Below, one piece after another: positions 9,134 to 24,100 of a DNA stretch of 64,000 nucleotides. A program made the position numbers and the translations under genes. The DNA lies in the NCBI GenBank assembly GCA_930367205.1, contig OV884015.1, forward strand, positions 105,030,509 through 105,094,508. The letters run 5' to 3'. The notes under the pieces were generated by a model. The model was not told where the DNA came from. It saw only the letters and a list, made by a program, of their open reading frames with translations, and searched no databases. The stretch is from Acanthosoma haemorrhoidale (lineage: Eukaryota; Arthropoda; Insecta; Hemiptera; Acanthosomatidae). How positions within the stretch are numbered: the stretch's first letter is position 1; every line of letters begins with the position of its first letter.

Positions 9134-12100
9134 CTGAAATCAAGAATTGTTTATTATATTGTTATGATATTTTAAAATGATGATTTTTAATAGTGTTTGT
9201 TTAAATAAACTCGAAATTAGCGAGCATTGAATAACGATCCGTGATTCATTTTTGAAAGTATGAACGTTTTTACTGTCGTCATATTAATTATTAATAATTG
9301 AAATAAAAATAATATCATATTTAATATAAACATTTATTATATAAACTTCTAATTTAAGCAAAGTAATAAATATCCGAACAACCAAAGAGATGAAGAGTCA
9401 AGAAGGCAGTGGTAGGTAATATAAAGATCCGCAGGACAAGGAAAAGTTCTCATTCTTTCGTCAGGAGCCCACATTCTTTCATCAGAGGCAGGCAGAGAAG
9501 GACCCAGGTAGCGACCCTACCAAGAAGAGAGACGCTAAGGCGCCTCGTGGTTCATCAGAAGAGACTTTCACTTTCACTCGGCACGAAGACAAAAGACGCG
9601 CAAGTAATACGATTCGGACCAAGCAAATGATGATTACCACCGAAGAGATCAACACAAAGATACACTGGCCAGTATAATACGTAATTTTAATCTTAACAGT
9701 AATTTTTAGTACGTACGTAATTTATTATTTGTATATCAATTTTTATATCTTAATGTGTGTAAATGAATCCAATAAACCTTTTGCCAGAAGTTTCCTATAT
9801 AATTATTAACAGAACCCTGATATAACGTAAAAGTTATTAAATATAAAAGTTTTATAGAAAATTATATGAAAGAATATATAATTAAAATTAAATATTATTA
9901 ATGCATCAAGCAAATATTAGAATAATATTTACAGAAATTATATGGGAGAGTTCAAGTCAAGGGATCTAAAACATGGAGGAAAGAACCCAAACCAGCATTT
10001 TATAAAGTAATAACAAACATGTAAATGACCCTTATTGTAATATATTGTTGTGATATTAGATATTGTGGAGTTTTTATATAATATTAATCCATCTTATCAA
10101 GAAGGCAAAATAAAAACAAGTGAGAGTGTATGAAAAAAACAAAAGGCAGTATACTGGTTGTTGTGATGATAGAAACACACAGAGAATTACTCTCTAGTTT
10201 TAGCCAGTTATAATTAGTATAGTTGTGGTTGTATCAGGATAGACACACAAAATTACTCTCTAGTTTTTTTTTAGCCAGTTATAATGACTCTAGCCATTAT
10301 ATTCACTCTAGTTTTGGGAATCAGCCTGATATATGTATCTGAATTCAGTGATGAAATAGAGGGCCCGTAATACATATTATTAGCTTGAGATTGTGAGTAA
10401 GAAAAACTTAAAAACTTTGTTGGTTAGGGGTTATTGACTTAAAGCAGAACGGAAGAGAAATAGCACGAAGAGAAGAAGTATAAATTTGATTAAAAAGAAG
10501 ACCACTGAAGAAGAAAAGGAATCAAATTAATAGACAAGTATTTATAAAATTAATATAAGTTTATTTTTTATGTTTGTAAAATTAAATTCATCTTTTTGCC
10601 AGAATTATTTTTGTTAATAGAACCTAATAATAAATAGTTAATAAAATAAATTTAAAGTGATAGAATTTAATATTTGGCGCCCAATGTGGGGCGCCAAATA
10701 TTACGTTCTTTGAAAAGATATGATAATTTTATTTTTTATTCTTTTACTTTAAATTTATTTTATTAACTATTTATTATTAGGTTCTATTAACAAAAATAAT
10801 TCTGGCAAAAAGATGAATTTAATTTTACAAACATAAAAAATAAACTTATATTAATTTTATAAATACTTGTCTATTAATTTGATTCCTTTTCTTCTTCAAT
10901 GGTCTTCTTTTTAATCAAATTTATAATTCTTCTCTTCGTGCTATTTCTCTTCCGTTCCGCTTCAGGTCAATAACCACTAACCAACAAAGTTTATAAGTTT
11001 TTCTTACTCACAATCTCAAGCTAATAATATGTATTACGGGCTTTTTATTTCATCACTGAATTCAGATACATATATCAGGCTGATTCCAAAAACTAGAGTG
11101 GATATAATGCTCTGTGTGTTTTCTCAGAACCACAACAACAACTCATTATAACTGGCTAAAAAAACTAGAGAGTAATTTTGTGTGTCTATCCTGATACAAC
11201 CACAACCATACTCTTTTGTTTTTCCATTGATCACTAGACCCAGACACCTATATACTAGGCCGGTCCCATAACTAGATAGAGAATAATTATGTGTGTGTTT
11301 TCATCCACAACAACCAGTATACTCCTTTGTTTTTTTCATACACTCTCACTTGTTTTTATTTTGCCTTCTTGATTAAATATTATATACAAACTCCAAAATC
11401 TCTAATATCACAACAATATACAAGTGAGTACTTCATCATCAGTCCAAACGGGTTGAAAATATCGATTAGTTGAAGGAATCATTTATGTTTTGTTAATCTA
11501 AAACAATTTACTTATAATTAGTTAAAATTTACCTGGCAACTGTCTTTTCCTCCCCCTCTATAGCCGGCGCACATCATCTCATCGTAGATGACTACGTTAA
11601 TTCCGTTGGTTCTGTGCCATCTCTCACATAGTCTATTGTCTATTACCGGAACGTCCACAGCTTGTAGTGTTTTTGGCCTTAGCCGAGATCCTGTCGACAA
11701 ATAAGCATAAATTATTAATATAAATACACTGTACCAATATTTTACACATTATATAAAATAGAGTAAATTTTATTTTAATTTGAATCAAGGGTTGACAAGT
11801 TTTTTTGTTTTTTTTTGTAATTTGTAAAGTACCAAGAATATAATACTTTCAGTAGACAGTAGCGTCTATTTAGAAAATCCTCGGTAAATCCCAATTCAGG
11901 TAACATTACATGAAGAGTGGAGGAGTACATTTTTCTCATCTTCCGTGCTAACAAATTTAATTATATTAATGCCAATTCCCAAAATATAAAGTCTACTATT
12001 ATACAGAGCCATTTTAAAAAACGAAAAATTGACATCGTTACTTTGTTAAAATGAGGGGAACCCGGCAATCATAGTATAGATGAAATAGTTTTCAGAGTGT

Positions 12101-15100
12101 TACCTGGCTGCAAAGCTCCCCAACCCGCTGCCCACCCAAATTGGCCCAGGAAGTCCTCCCCTTTTGTCGGCAGACATATTGGAGCAATGTGGGGCATGTA
12201 CTGGACAGGACGGTCTAATCTCAATACGGCAACATCAAACCTAAAACATAAATTTAAATCCAACAAATTTTAAAAATTATCTTCCATGATGAAAATTTAT
12301 AAAAGAAAATTATAAGTGATAAGACCTGTCCGCTTGCGGAGTGAACTTGAAGTAAGGATGAACAGAAATGTGCCTAACGCCATAAGTGTAGGCAGGCAGA
12401 GGCTCCACTGCCGAATTGATAACATAATCTCCAAGGGTGACTTGAACCTGCCTTGCACTTGCCCTGTAAACGTAAATTGCATCATCTCTTTTAAAATGCT
12501 AATATCTAATGATGTTTGGAGTTTGTACCGAGCGTACTAGAGGAAATAATAAAAACAATGAAAGTAATTAATAAAAATAATCTAACTTAGTTGTTTAACG
12601 CATTGTTATTATAATACTTTCAAAATTAAGTACTATATAATTATTATTGACCAAAGAAAATATATAGCAATGCTATGGTTTGAGTCAGTAGCCTTGTGAC
12701 AGCATTCACTAGCGTTGAGTATAGACCATAGATCATAAGAAGCAGAAGGAGAAACTTAAGAAATCAAGCTTCAGCAAATACAAATAATTATTCAAAACAT
12801 GGCACTGAAAAAAAGAAACCATCCATCGAGAAGAAAGAACAAAATTATATTTTAAGTTATTTAATTTGTAAAACTTCAAATAGATGTTGAACAACTCAAA
12901 GGTTTAAATTTATTTATGCAACCTTTAAAATATGTTTACTTTTATGAAAATATAATAATTTTATTTTATCTTTTTTATAATGAAATATCCTTTTTTTTTT
13001 TTTTTTTTCCTAGTAACTAAAATAATAAATTCACTAAAATTAATGTATTTTAATTCAAATAAACTACATTGTAGTCTCCTTTGAAAAAATGTCACTTAAG
13101 AAATGTTTTTCATAAGTTGTAAAAGACTAGTTAAAGATATTGGCTATTAGAATGGCTGTTGTTTGACTAGTGATTATTAATATTTTATTTTTATAGAATG
13201 TAGAACCAAAGTTTACCTGGCAACGCAATGCCCTGCTGTGACAACATGGTACCTGTTCACCAAGGAGCCTCCGCATCGACTCGAACCGATTCTTATATAG
13301 GCCTAGAAATAAAACCACTCTAAAAACAGGAACGTGCAATACATTCATTATAGAATATAAACAATATTAATATTCGCCATTGTGTAATGATTTAAGTGTT
13401 TACTATTAATTGATTAAAAATGAATAAACATAAGCAAAATTAACGAAACATTAAAGACCAACTATAAAAGATTACACAGCTATCTAATTGCACTTAAATC
13501 AAAAATATTTTTACAAGGTACGTTTTCATATTGATTTCCACTATGTGATTTATTTCTCTTGAATGTTTGCTTTCATACAAGTGTGAATTGTGTTGATCTG
13601 AAGGATTTGACTTATTTTAAAACACTGATGTAACCCGATTCTTAGTAAGCTTGAACTTGAGACAGGCATACAATTTTGTGTCTTTGACAGTTTTTGAAAT
13701 TTTATTAATAATATTGCTGTGATATTAGACTTTGAATTTGAAAAATTAGCGCCAAATGACCAGTGGAAAGAGTGGGGGAAATGAGAAAAAAGGAGGGAGA
13801 AGAGTTGTTAGCCTGTTCTGATAGAATGAGGATGTTTAGCGTTTTGTCATTTAGTGAAAGCATGAGGCAAAGTATTAATGTTTAAAGAAAATGAACAAGT
13901 TTTCAGGAACGTGGAAGAACATTATTAAGAAGAGGAATTTTATTCAGAGAAGGATTGAGTAGATAGAAGTGGATATTACTGACAAAATGGCGAACCAAGT
14001 TAAAGTGAAAAAACAATAAGAATAATGTATACATTAGTAAGTCTGGCCATTCTAGAGTTAAATATTAAAATGTTATTGAAGTAAATAATAAAATCTGTTG
14101 AAAATTGAAGTTATTGTAGTGTATTTAAATAAAATTAGTGTAAATTTTGTAAAATCTGATTTTCCTTTAGCCAGAGTTTTCTTTTGATATTAACAAGAAC
14201 CTTTAAAACCTCAGAAAACAGATTAAATTTTAAAATAAATCAAATTAAATAAAAACATAATAATATATGTAACTATTTGACATCCAAATATCAGGTTACG
14301 TCCATCATTGATTTAAGTTATTCCAATAATTTAAGCGGGGAATTTGCAAACTCGCCCTATAACATCATCTTACACAAAACATACTCGACCCATTGAGTGA
14401 CCCTCTTGCCCTGAAATAACCTATAATTTACCACTGTCAGTCCCCGAATCTTCTTTTGATATACGATTACTCATATACTTTCTTAGCCTACCTTTTGTTC
14501 TATTATTTAAGTAATAATAGTCACATAATTCCCTCCGATCTGCAATCTAACCAAGTACATATCCCAACCCACACTTCAACGTATGATGTACCTGCCAAGG
14601 AAAACTTCCAAATCCAGCTTCATCGCCGCCCACTATTCTCCTTTGAGCGCCTTGTTTCACGGATACACCGCATCCTGTAAATAAGCTCCATTAGTATTTA
14701 TAAAAGTCAATTTCATAGCAAAGAATTTATGTAATTTCTAATTAATATGCTAGTGAAATATTCATTCATCTAAATTATAATTTTTTAATATAATAAAAAG
14801 TACCTTGCAAGGTACTTCTTTTTCGTACCTTTATAGTATATATTAAACAAGAGTCAAATGTTTTTGAGAAGTTTGTTTTTATTTTATTAATTTAGTTAAT
14901 GAAGAATTTAATGACTGAATAATAGAAATACATTTTGAATTTTGGGCCATATGTTCTTCAAGGACAAATTAGGTTGTACATATTTTTTTAGTTGGAATTT
15001 TACGCATTTATGTTCTCCCTTTACAGGCGGCAGAAAAGGCATGATAATTGGAGCCACCCTCTATTTAAAGAAGCAAAATAAAATCATTGCCTGCCTAGGG

Positions 15101-18100
15101 ATTTGAACCCAGAGCCTTTATAACATGAAGCAGTAACACTAATCTTTACATCATAGAAGAGCTTTTATGTTTTGTTTTTTATTAGAAGGTTAGAATCAAA
15201 ACGGCAATCTCCACCATTTTACAGAACTGATTTATAAATGTTATTTGCTTCTCATTAATTAGTTCTACAGAATGGTTCCAGAAGTTCGGTCTCAAAATGA
15301 GAAAAAACCTTGCTATTTCGCTGGGTACAAAAGGATTTTTAAGTTTTAAATCAGGATAGTATTATTCGAGATTTTTAGCATTCCGTGAAAAAAATTAATA
15401 CAACTGATAAAATAAGTGATACAGAAGCTATACAATAATAGACCTGGCTTGCAAACAGTTCTGATTAATGCAGCTAAGAATTGCAGAAATAAATAAAATG
15501 TACCTAAATTAACATTTATTCGCAGATTCGCAGCAGAAGGAGAAAAGTGGAGTCTGCTATTTTGCGCTTGCTACTTTCATTCTTATAAGTTTTTGTCAAC
15601 AATTAATTTTAGACGAGTACAATAGGCTGTCAGGTCTCATCTTACCCACTGTATAAAAATGTTATATTTATATTTTTGTCATCGACATTTTTAAAAGGAC
15701 TAACCTATAAGACATTAAAATTTGTGCTGACATTTACAGTTTACCGCTGAAAAAACTCTTGATTTAAAACTACTGATGAAATATTTTAGATAACGGTCAC
15801 GTTAAAATATAAAAGCAAATTTTCAGACAAACTGTAGATGATCTGTTGGTTTCAAGCTCTATAGAGGTTTAGTAATAAAGGTGTTATGGTGTAAAACTAA
15901 AATTAAAAATAAATAACTTATTGATGACAAATTGGGAGAGAATAGATGAATATTTCAATTTATCGTTCGTATTCTAGATGCCAAATCATTAATCCATAAA
16001 GTATAAATTTGTCTGTTCTGCCTGAAAATAGACATTATCCTCATTACTAAAATTGTACATCCAGTTGTCGTAAATATATTTACGTACCTGATGGACTAAA
16101 ATTTTCATTATGATAAAGTTTTAATCTTGCATAAACCAGTATCAGATAGGAAACTATCTGGGCATAAATAATTTTAACCTTTTATGATTTACATCTGTGA
16201 ATGTTAGTCGGGTTATTACATATTTAGGAAACAGTGAATAAAACACAAATACACATGGACGACAACTTACAATAATATTTTATTTTAACCAGTTGTTCTC
16301 CATAATGTAATTTGAGAACTGAGAATGAAATCTTGTCGTGTTTGGCGATTATTTACCAACTATTTTAGAACAAGATATGAATTTTACATATTATAATAGG
16401 TTGAACTTCAAAAAAAACTATTAAATATACACTGCAATCAATATTATAACAATCATATTATTGGTTTTGGAAAAATTCCATCATCAATTTATAAAATGAT
16501 CGAGTAATACATCCTAATGAGGCCTTTCCCCTAATTCCCAGCTCTTCTAAATATTATTCGTGAGAGGTCTGGTCGGAGTTCATTAAGCTTTATGGAAATG
16601 AGTAACTATTTGAATAAAAAAGTAGATCTGGTCTAGAAAACTGAAATAACAGTCGAGATGTAACAGCTTAATGCCAATCACATTAGCACCTCAGCACTAT
16701 CTACCGACAGTCCCGACAACCTCGCTCAGCCCTACCTCTTCGTTAGGTGTTGGTTGCTTCATGGATTTATTGATTACTTAAACAAATTAATAAAAAATGG
16801 AGGAAGGAATTTTTCAATTTCAAATTATAATTTTAACTATATACTCATATTACTAAATTAATATACAATAGAACTAATTGTTAATTCTAAAATATCTAAA
16901 TAATTAATCATTATCACCCGATTACTTGGAAATAACTAGCTGAACAGATATTAGAAAATTCACAACATTCGATGTTAGTGACAAAAGGGAAGGCAGGAAA
17001 ACATGGATGAGGTAATTCAGAAAAATATTTATATTAGATTGTTTAAGAAGCAATTGGAAGCAACAAGATGCATATTGGTTAAAAAATTTATAAATCAACT
17101 TGAAGCTGTAAATAAAGTCTCTGTTTAGTCTGTTCAGTCATTTTAACAAGACATATTGATATTAAATATTATTTTCCTATCTTTGTCACTTCCTAATTGT
17201 ATGAAACTTTAAAAAAGTTTTACGGTTGAAATAGGAATAGATAACTATTCTTTAACTATTAAACGTATATATTTTTTATAATTATATGTTAAAGAAACAG
17301 TTTAAATTGACTATATTTAATATAGAATAAAATTACTGCTAAATAGAAGAATGTCAATGTGTGAAACTACCTAAAGGGTTGGAACGCCTAGGTTTGGGAT
17401 TATTTTAATTTTTAACTTTTGTTGAAGTTTTTACAATATAAATTGGAAAAACATTAAGTTCTATCGAGATATTCAACAAATTTTTTTTCGAGTATAACCA
17501 CTGGCCAAACTCTCAACTCAAACTGAACTATTGAGCCTCCATAGCATATCATGTTACCGGCAGTTTCTTAAATATTTTAAAATCTGTTATCGTTAAAAAA
17601 AAAAGTACAGCCACTGAACCGTAATCGACCAAAAGAGTAGAATCCGATAGATAGGAGAACTCTGAAAAGATCTTGTTTTGTAATTACTTATTATTGTTGA
17701 CCCTTTCGCCAGTTTTACACATTAACATTTCTCATCTTGGGTCAAAAGTACAGAAATGGATTGCACAAGGTTCTGACATTATGCGAATAAAATTGTTACT
17801 AAAAACTAGGAGCAGTATAAAATTTCTTAATCGGTCATTATCATTAATTGACATGATATTTGTGTATAAGGATATGCGTGTGTAATGTTATTAAAAAAGC
17901 AGTCGAAGTTGAGATGAAAAAGTATGAATGGTGGAAATATATTTTTATAGAGCGAATTAGAACATTACATCTACCTTTCCAGCTAATTTAAATTAAAAAA
18001 TCAAAAAACTTTTTACTTATTTAATATCTTCTGTAGGTATACTGTTCAAAAGGCTTATCCAATCTCCAAATATGAAATCCCACTTATATGACCTTTACTC

Positions 18101-21100
18101 TCGATCCGCAATCTCTCAAGATGTAACTGTTGCTATTCTTCTCAACTTGAGGGGAGCGTTTGAAACTCTTGACCTCTACATTTTCATATCTTAACTTTTA
18201 ACCGAGCAATTAGTTTGTCCCAATACTTCATCTGAAACTGTAGTTTCTTGCACCTATATCAATACCTTTACAAATATTAAATCCTTTTGGAATATTGATC
18301 CGACACTGAATCTCTAACTCGCTGATCAAGGAGAACATGGTTTTGCCATAAATAAGCACTGAGATAGTCAATGTGATATTTCTCCCATCATTTTGTGACT
18401 CTCATGATCAATTTTCACTTTATTAAGAAGTATTTTACTATTGTTGAAAATCTTGGTTCGACAGAGAAAAATACACATAACCTAAATTACCAGTCATCAA
18501 ACAACTGCATTGTTCTGTGGGCATTTCCTACACATCCAAGTATCTTTCCTCATCCTCTCCAGTTCAAACTGATGCCGTGTGGTATATGACCTCTGAGAAC
18601 GCTAAGGCTTGCTTGAAAAAATGAATGAATGATTTTATGAGATTTCTCCTTGTTCCATGGTCCATATTGACAATGCTTTCTCGGATGTTTCCTCTGCAAT
18701 GAAATTTCTATCTGAACCTTCCCAATCAATAACCGACAATCTCCATCGTTCAGATCGGCTGAGAATCTTGAGCGCGACTTCTCAAGTCAGTAGTTCGTCA
18801 TTGAATAATAAAGATTTCAATCCATATTAATAGTTAATCTGATTGGAGGGGGGTCACGCCATTTTTTTGTTTGTTTTTAGCCAGAATGGAAAATGCTATA
18901 CCATTGGAGGCTACACCACTAGCTTACTTAGACGAATGTTATCAGTGGAAAGATATGAGCAAAATACATCGCGGCAGGAGACAGGCAATAATATTTTACA
19001 GACGTATAGAAATATAGTGAATGGCGGACGGTAAGGTATGAAAAAAGCAGTTTAGCCACAGTTGGCAACATGTCTGTGTATGGCAACAAACATGTCCCAA
19101 CGGCAGCTCAAAGAAAAGAACACATACACCGCTCTGGCTTTAGCTGTATTGCAATCATGTAAAAGGCAGTCTATTCTACTGGGATATTTTTTGTGTAAGG
19201 GGGCCCAGAGCAGTTGATCTTGTCGTACGAGGAAACTAATATCGATAACAAAAGTAAATCATATCGATAGTCAGTTGAAAATTGGCCACCTAAATTCCAG
19301 CCCCCCCTCCGTAGAATCCATTGTTGTAATGTATAACTTTTATTAACATCAGGATTAACTTAATTGTTCTTCCTTAAACACATTACTCACAAGTGGTGAC
19401 ATTCTTCCTGCTTTTACCTTTAATGTTTGTCAATTTCTATGTATTCATCTCGCTATCAACAGTCATAGATACAATTTTCCTTGTATATGATGATATCGCT
19501 CATGTAATCTATAAAAGTTTCATGACTCAAACGAAAGTATTGCGTTCCTCGACAGACAGTCTTCTCAGTTCTCTTTCGGGTAATGGACTTGTACCGATCA
19601 CGTTTCGTAGAAAGCGCAAATATTTCTCCATGCACGGAGCTTGTAGACGTTAGGTAAATTCTTAGATAACTAAAATTCGTTGTGATACACATGTCACTAT
19701 TCTGATAGAAAAAATGTACTGGCAAAACCCAGGACTTTCCTAATATCCAGCCGGAGCTAAACCAACTTGGCCAAAGATAATTCATATTGAGAACATCGTC
19801 ACTAGCTCAGTTGGAAGAACACCCGAACGGACATTAGGGAGGTCCTGGGTTCAATCCCCGACCCTGCCAGTATATTTATTCTTATTGCAAACAATTATTA
19901 GTAGTTACGTAAATTCACAAGCTTTTATCCTTGTAACAGATTATAAATATGAATGGCACCATTTAGACTTGGAAATATGGAGACAGAGCTGGCCTTTGTA
20001 CTCATTTGTAGTACATGAAATCAAAGAAGTTCTGTGGTATGGATGGGCGGTTGTATGGAGCTGGTCTTTCTCTGACTGGCCATTTTGTGGTGGGAATATT
20101 ATGTTTTCACTATTACATTCGCCTGCGATCTCTACAGCTAAGTAGCCTACTTAATGGATACGAGTTATGTTTTCAGGCAATCTCAATTTTCAAGCAAGAG
20201 TGGAAATGATGAATTTTTTCGCACCCCCCCCCCCAAACTCCTCGCACCATTCTGTAACATATGCTACAGTTTGTAATCATTCCAGTTCTTTTGTGTTATT
20301 ATTCCGATAGTAAAGTATATTGTTGTCATGGGTAATTGACTTTGTAACTACCTCTTTGCTATTATTATACAAACTTCCTTTTAGGATAATTCTCTAACAA
20401 TTTCTAGCTTAGGAAAACTGGAATTTTGGAAAAAAACCATGAAACCTTCATCTCACCCATTAGCTTATTATTGATAGATTTTTAAACATCATGTATTCTA
20501 AAGTTATTAATTGTGCTTTATTTTCAATCTAAAAGTTTGAAATGATTTGTAAGTTACAATTGTATTTTATTTAAGTTTGAACAAAACGTTGCTAAATTAA
20601 AACTTACTTCTTCATTGTCTTAAGAGGTAATAGGTTTGAAAAAAGTGTGCGCAGCTGCAAAGTGCTTGATTTCTTTGATTAGGAATAAAGAAATATATAT
20701 ATATATATATCAAACACATAATTGTTATATAAATACTATTGCCCAAACAGTGAAAAAACAAGGTTGTCCTTCATTGAAGTGTTGAATCTACCCCAATTTA
20801 AGGATGAGACGGAAGAGAGAATTAGAGGCAGTCGCCAGGGATTTGTGTTTTATTCACTGTTGTGTTAGTCGGTAGTGTGGTCTGTCTTACTGGGGTCGTT
20901 GACGACTGGACCATAGAGCGGGAGAGGCTGCTCTTGAGAGGTGGAAGCCTTGGCTGCCGAGTGGTCACAGCAATAGCTGAGGAAGCCCGGGCAGGAGTCG
21001 CCGACTCGCCCCCAGGCCAGCCAGCATCCGAGCAGGCTCTGGCAAGCTCCTGCGCTGCATCCGTCCTCTTTATCATCTGCGATCACCAATAGCAAAGCAA

Positions 21101-24100
21101 TAATATACCTAACTGTGTACATACTGCAGGCAGTGAGGAACCACCTGCTTCTATAGTACCTAGCCGCAGCGTCATATACAATAGGATAGTTGTCTCTGAA
21201 TTTTCAAAACAAATTATACCATATCATAGTGAAAGGAATGTTTGATCAACTAAAAAACAAGGAAATCTAATTAGAGGAAGAAACATAATTTTCAATGCAC
21301 AGGATTATGATCTTTTTGTAATTAACAGTTTATTGTATGTTACCTCTTTCTGGATTCATGTATAAAATATCTTACTACTTCCATGTACTTCCTCATCCGA
21401 TCCAAACTGAACATAATGAGGCACTTTGCTTAATAATAATATATTTCTAGCCTCCCCTTAAAAAAACTAGCACTTTCGACAGCCCTATCGGTCGACATCT
21501 TAAGACTGCCATTTACTTTACTTATTCATTTCCAGACTAAGGTCATCGAAAGCACTAGTTAGTAAAGAATTAAAGTCTCATGGAGGATATTAATAAATTA
21601 TTTCTATGCATACCTACCTTCGGTTTTTATTTTATTAGACTAAATGTAAACAATATCTACAATGATAAAATTGTAACTAAAACACAGCTAAAATATTTTG
21701 TTACAATTTAATACAATTGAATGGTTTACATAAAAACTGGCGATATACTGACTTACTTTTTTTTTTTTCTATTACAATATTTAAATAAATATGGAGTTCG
21801 GAAAAATATATATTTTATTTATATCTATTTTACAGTGGCAATTTCTGAATATCTACGTAAAACCTTGGTACAGGATAATGTCCATTATTTTGCTTTGATA
21901 CAAAATAAACATTCTCTTATATTTTATTTTATGCAAACTGTATTTAGTTGTTTAATAAAAGCATTATTTTGTATTATATACAAATCATAAAATATGCAAA
22001 TAGAATTATTATTGATGATCTGAATAATATACAATTGATTTTGTAATAACATCATATTTTACATATCTGCAAAGTGGTTGATACGATTAGACATAACTGT
22101 TGTTCGTACAAAATATAAAAATATAACGACCAAAATGATTTAATGAGTAATAACCTGCTAGGGAATTGATAAACATCGGGTAAGGAAGAATCAGTATGGC
22201 TAAATCATTATAAATTTACTTACTTGTACTAAAATGTATTGTTTAAATGTTGTATAATTGTTTGATGTCGATGTCCTAAATACTGTTTAAATGCTGGTTA
22301 GTACTATTCCGGACATTGTTTGTAACTATTAAGACATAGAAAACCTGAAATTCTAAATATAATCTTTTGTGTTTTTCGCTAATAATAACTGGAAACCTGA
22401 TACATCACCTACTAATGTTGAATCTTATCAATCTCGCCTACTGTTGTACAATCCAATTGTGCACTGTTGACCACTTTGGCGAATATTTCTTATAAATAAA
22501 ATAAGAAGAAATTAAATTTATATTCAAATGAACGTGGTAAAATAATTATTTACTAACAAAAAAAAACAACTTATAGCTATTTGTCAATATCTCTTGAGAG
22601 CTAAACTTGTCTATTTGCTTTTTCTAAATCTTCAATATATCCTTGTTCATTGATTCTAAGACTTATTCCTGTATAAAAGAAATAAGATATTATAATTAAA
22701 TAATAAAACTAATTTCTTAAATGAAATCTACACTTGTAAAATCATTAAATATTTTCAAATGATTTATAAATTAATATTAAATATATAAAAGTAGCGATGG
22801 GGAAGTTAACAGCTATAATAGCGAATAAACGTTAAGAATATTGGGTAAAAAAATAAATGAATGAAAAATCATTCCGAATAACCCAACAGTTTAAAAACTA
22901 GTGAGGCACTTTCATTACCTAAGCCATTTACCTCTTAAACTGCTAGTTAATACTCAAAATTTGTTAATACTCTTTACAAACATAAGTTAAATTTTGGGAA
23001 AAATAATTGAGTAATGAGTTCATCATCATTAATTTTTATTTATGACTGTCATAGATATTTTGAATTATAGAAGTATCTGCTTGTTTGTTAAAATCAATCT
23101 AATATTAGTTTCAGTATTTTTAAAGCAGTGAACAACTATGGTGCCCACCACCATCCATATCCAATGTCTCAAATGGAGCTGTATGAAGTCTTTTTTGAAA
23201 AGTTTTTATATGTATTTGGGCTCTGTAAATAAATTCACTGCCTTTCTTGGGATTAAAAAAAACAACAACAACAACCGTTTATTGTGGAGCAATCACTCAC
23301 CAAAGCTATTTGAAAGTATTTAATTAAAATAGATAAGAAGGAATGAGTTTCTGAACACAAGGCAGCTCAATTGTTTTGCAACAGTCGAAGACTGTATTTG
23401 CCCTGTTCAGAACCCAAGTCCTCTTCGACAACTGTTTGTTCTGTAGATACACATGATATTCCTACCTTGAGCGGGCTGTGGTTGATCATCCTGGACGAGA
23501 TGGTTGTGGCTCCAAGCGGGGGCCAGTCCAGGGGCGGGTTCTAAATCCCTGAATACCAGCCGGGGGCTCCGGGGCCCATACTCCCAGGGCCTTCCAGCTC
23601 CAGGGAACCGCACGTACCTCCTCCAGGTGGTGCCTCGCCGTACTCTCTGCAAGCATAAGCAAAGCGAATACAATTGTATCGTTTGTTTGAAAAATTATTG
23701 GACCAATGCGGATATTTACAAAGGTAGAGAGGACATGGGCCCCCACTCTTCTTATCGCCTTTTTTATACATCCTGTCCACATCTTAGTAAGGAGAATTGT
23801 TATCGATACTGGATATAATAACAAAGGTGTTAACAACATGCTGGAATAGTACACATAGCATCTAGAAGAGTCAGGAAAACAATCAAACTAAAAGAATACT
23901 GCAACATGGACAAAAGTCCTGTTCAAATTAGAGTTTTAGAGATTGTTTGAACAAACTACAGCTTGACCTTTAAGCTGCTTGCTCTTCTTCATAAGATTAA
24001 CAAACTAGGCATTACTCTGTTTAGAGAAGAAAAATAAAATAATATATAAAGAAGCTGAAGATATTCGCAAAAATTATAATTAATAAATTTAATGGAAATA

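Larger units (their letters stand above)
14675..20890. other. Protease intron 3 (6.2 kb)
   Basis: No coding exon found on either strand. It holds tRNA-like sequences at about 15083-15165 (minus) and 19793-19873 (plus), a repeat at about 16560-16770 that recurs near 56.5 kb, and a C-run at 20224-20234. It also holds a (TA)n tract near 20695. Around 18.0-19.3 kb there is moderately GC-richer DNA with transposon-like texture that I could not assign. Confidence 0.5.

Noticed and set aside
18846..19312. Possible DNA transposon bounded by GGAGGGGGG and its inverted copy
   Set aside because: The inverted match is only nine G/A-rich bases, then diverges, and there is no target duplication.
19456..19785. 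109-codon minus-strand frame
   Set aside because: No recognisable motif, no splice context, and it overlaps a plus-strand frame of similar quality; treated as chance.
23504..23818. 104-codon plus-strand frame opposite protease exon 2
   Set aside because: It is the shadow of a GC-rich exon on the other strand, whose frame joins in phase with both neighbours.
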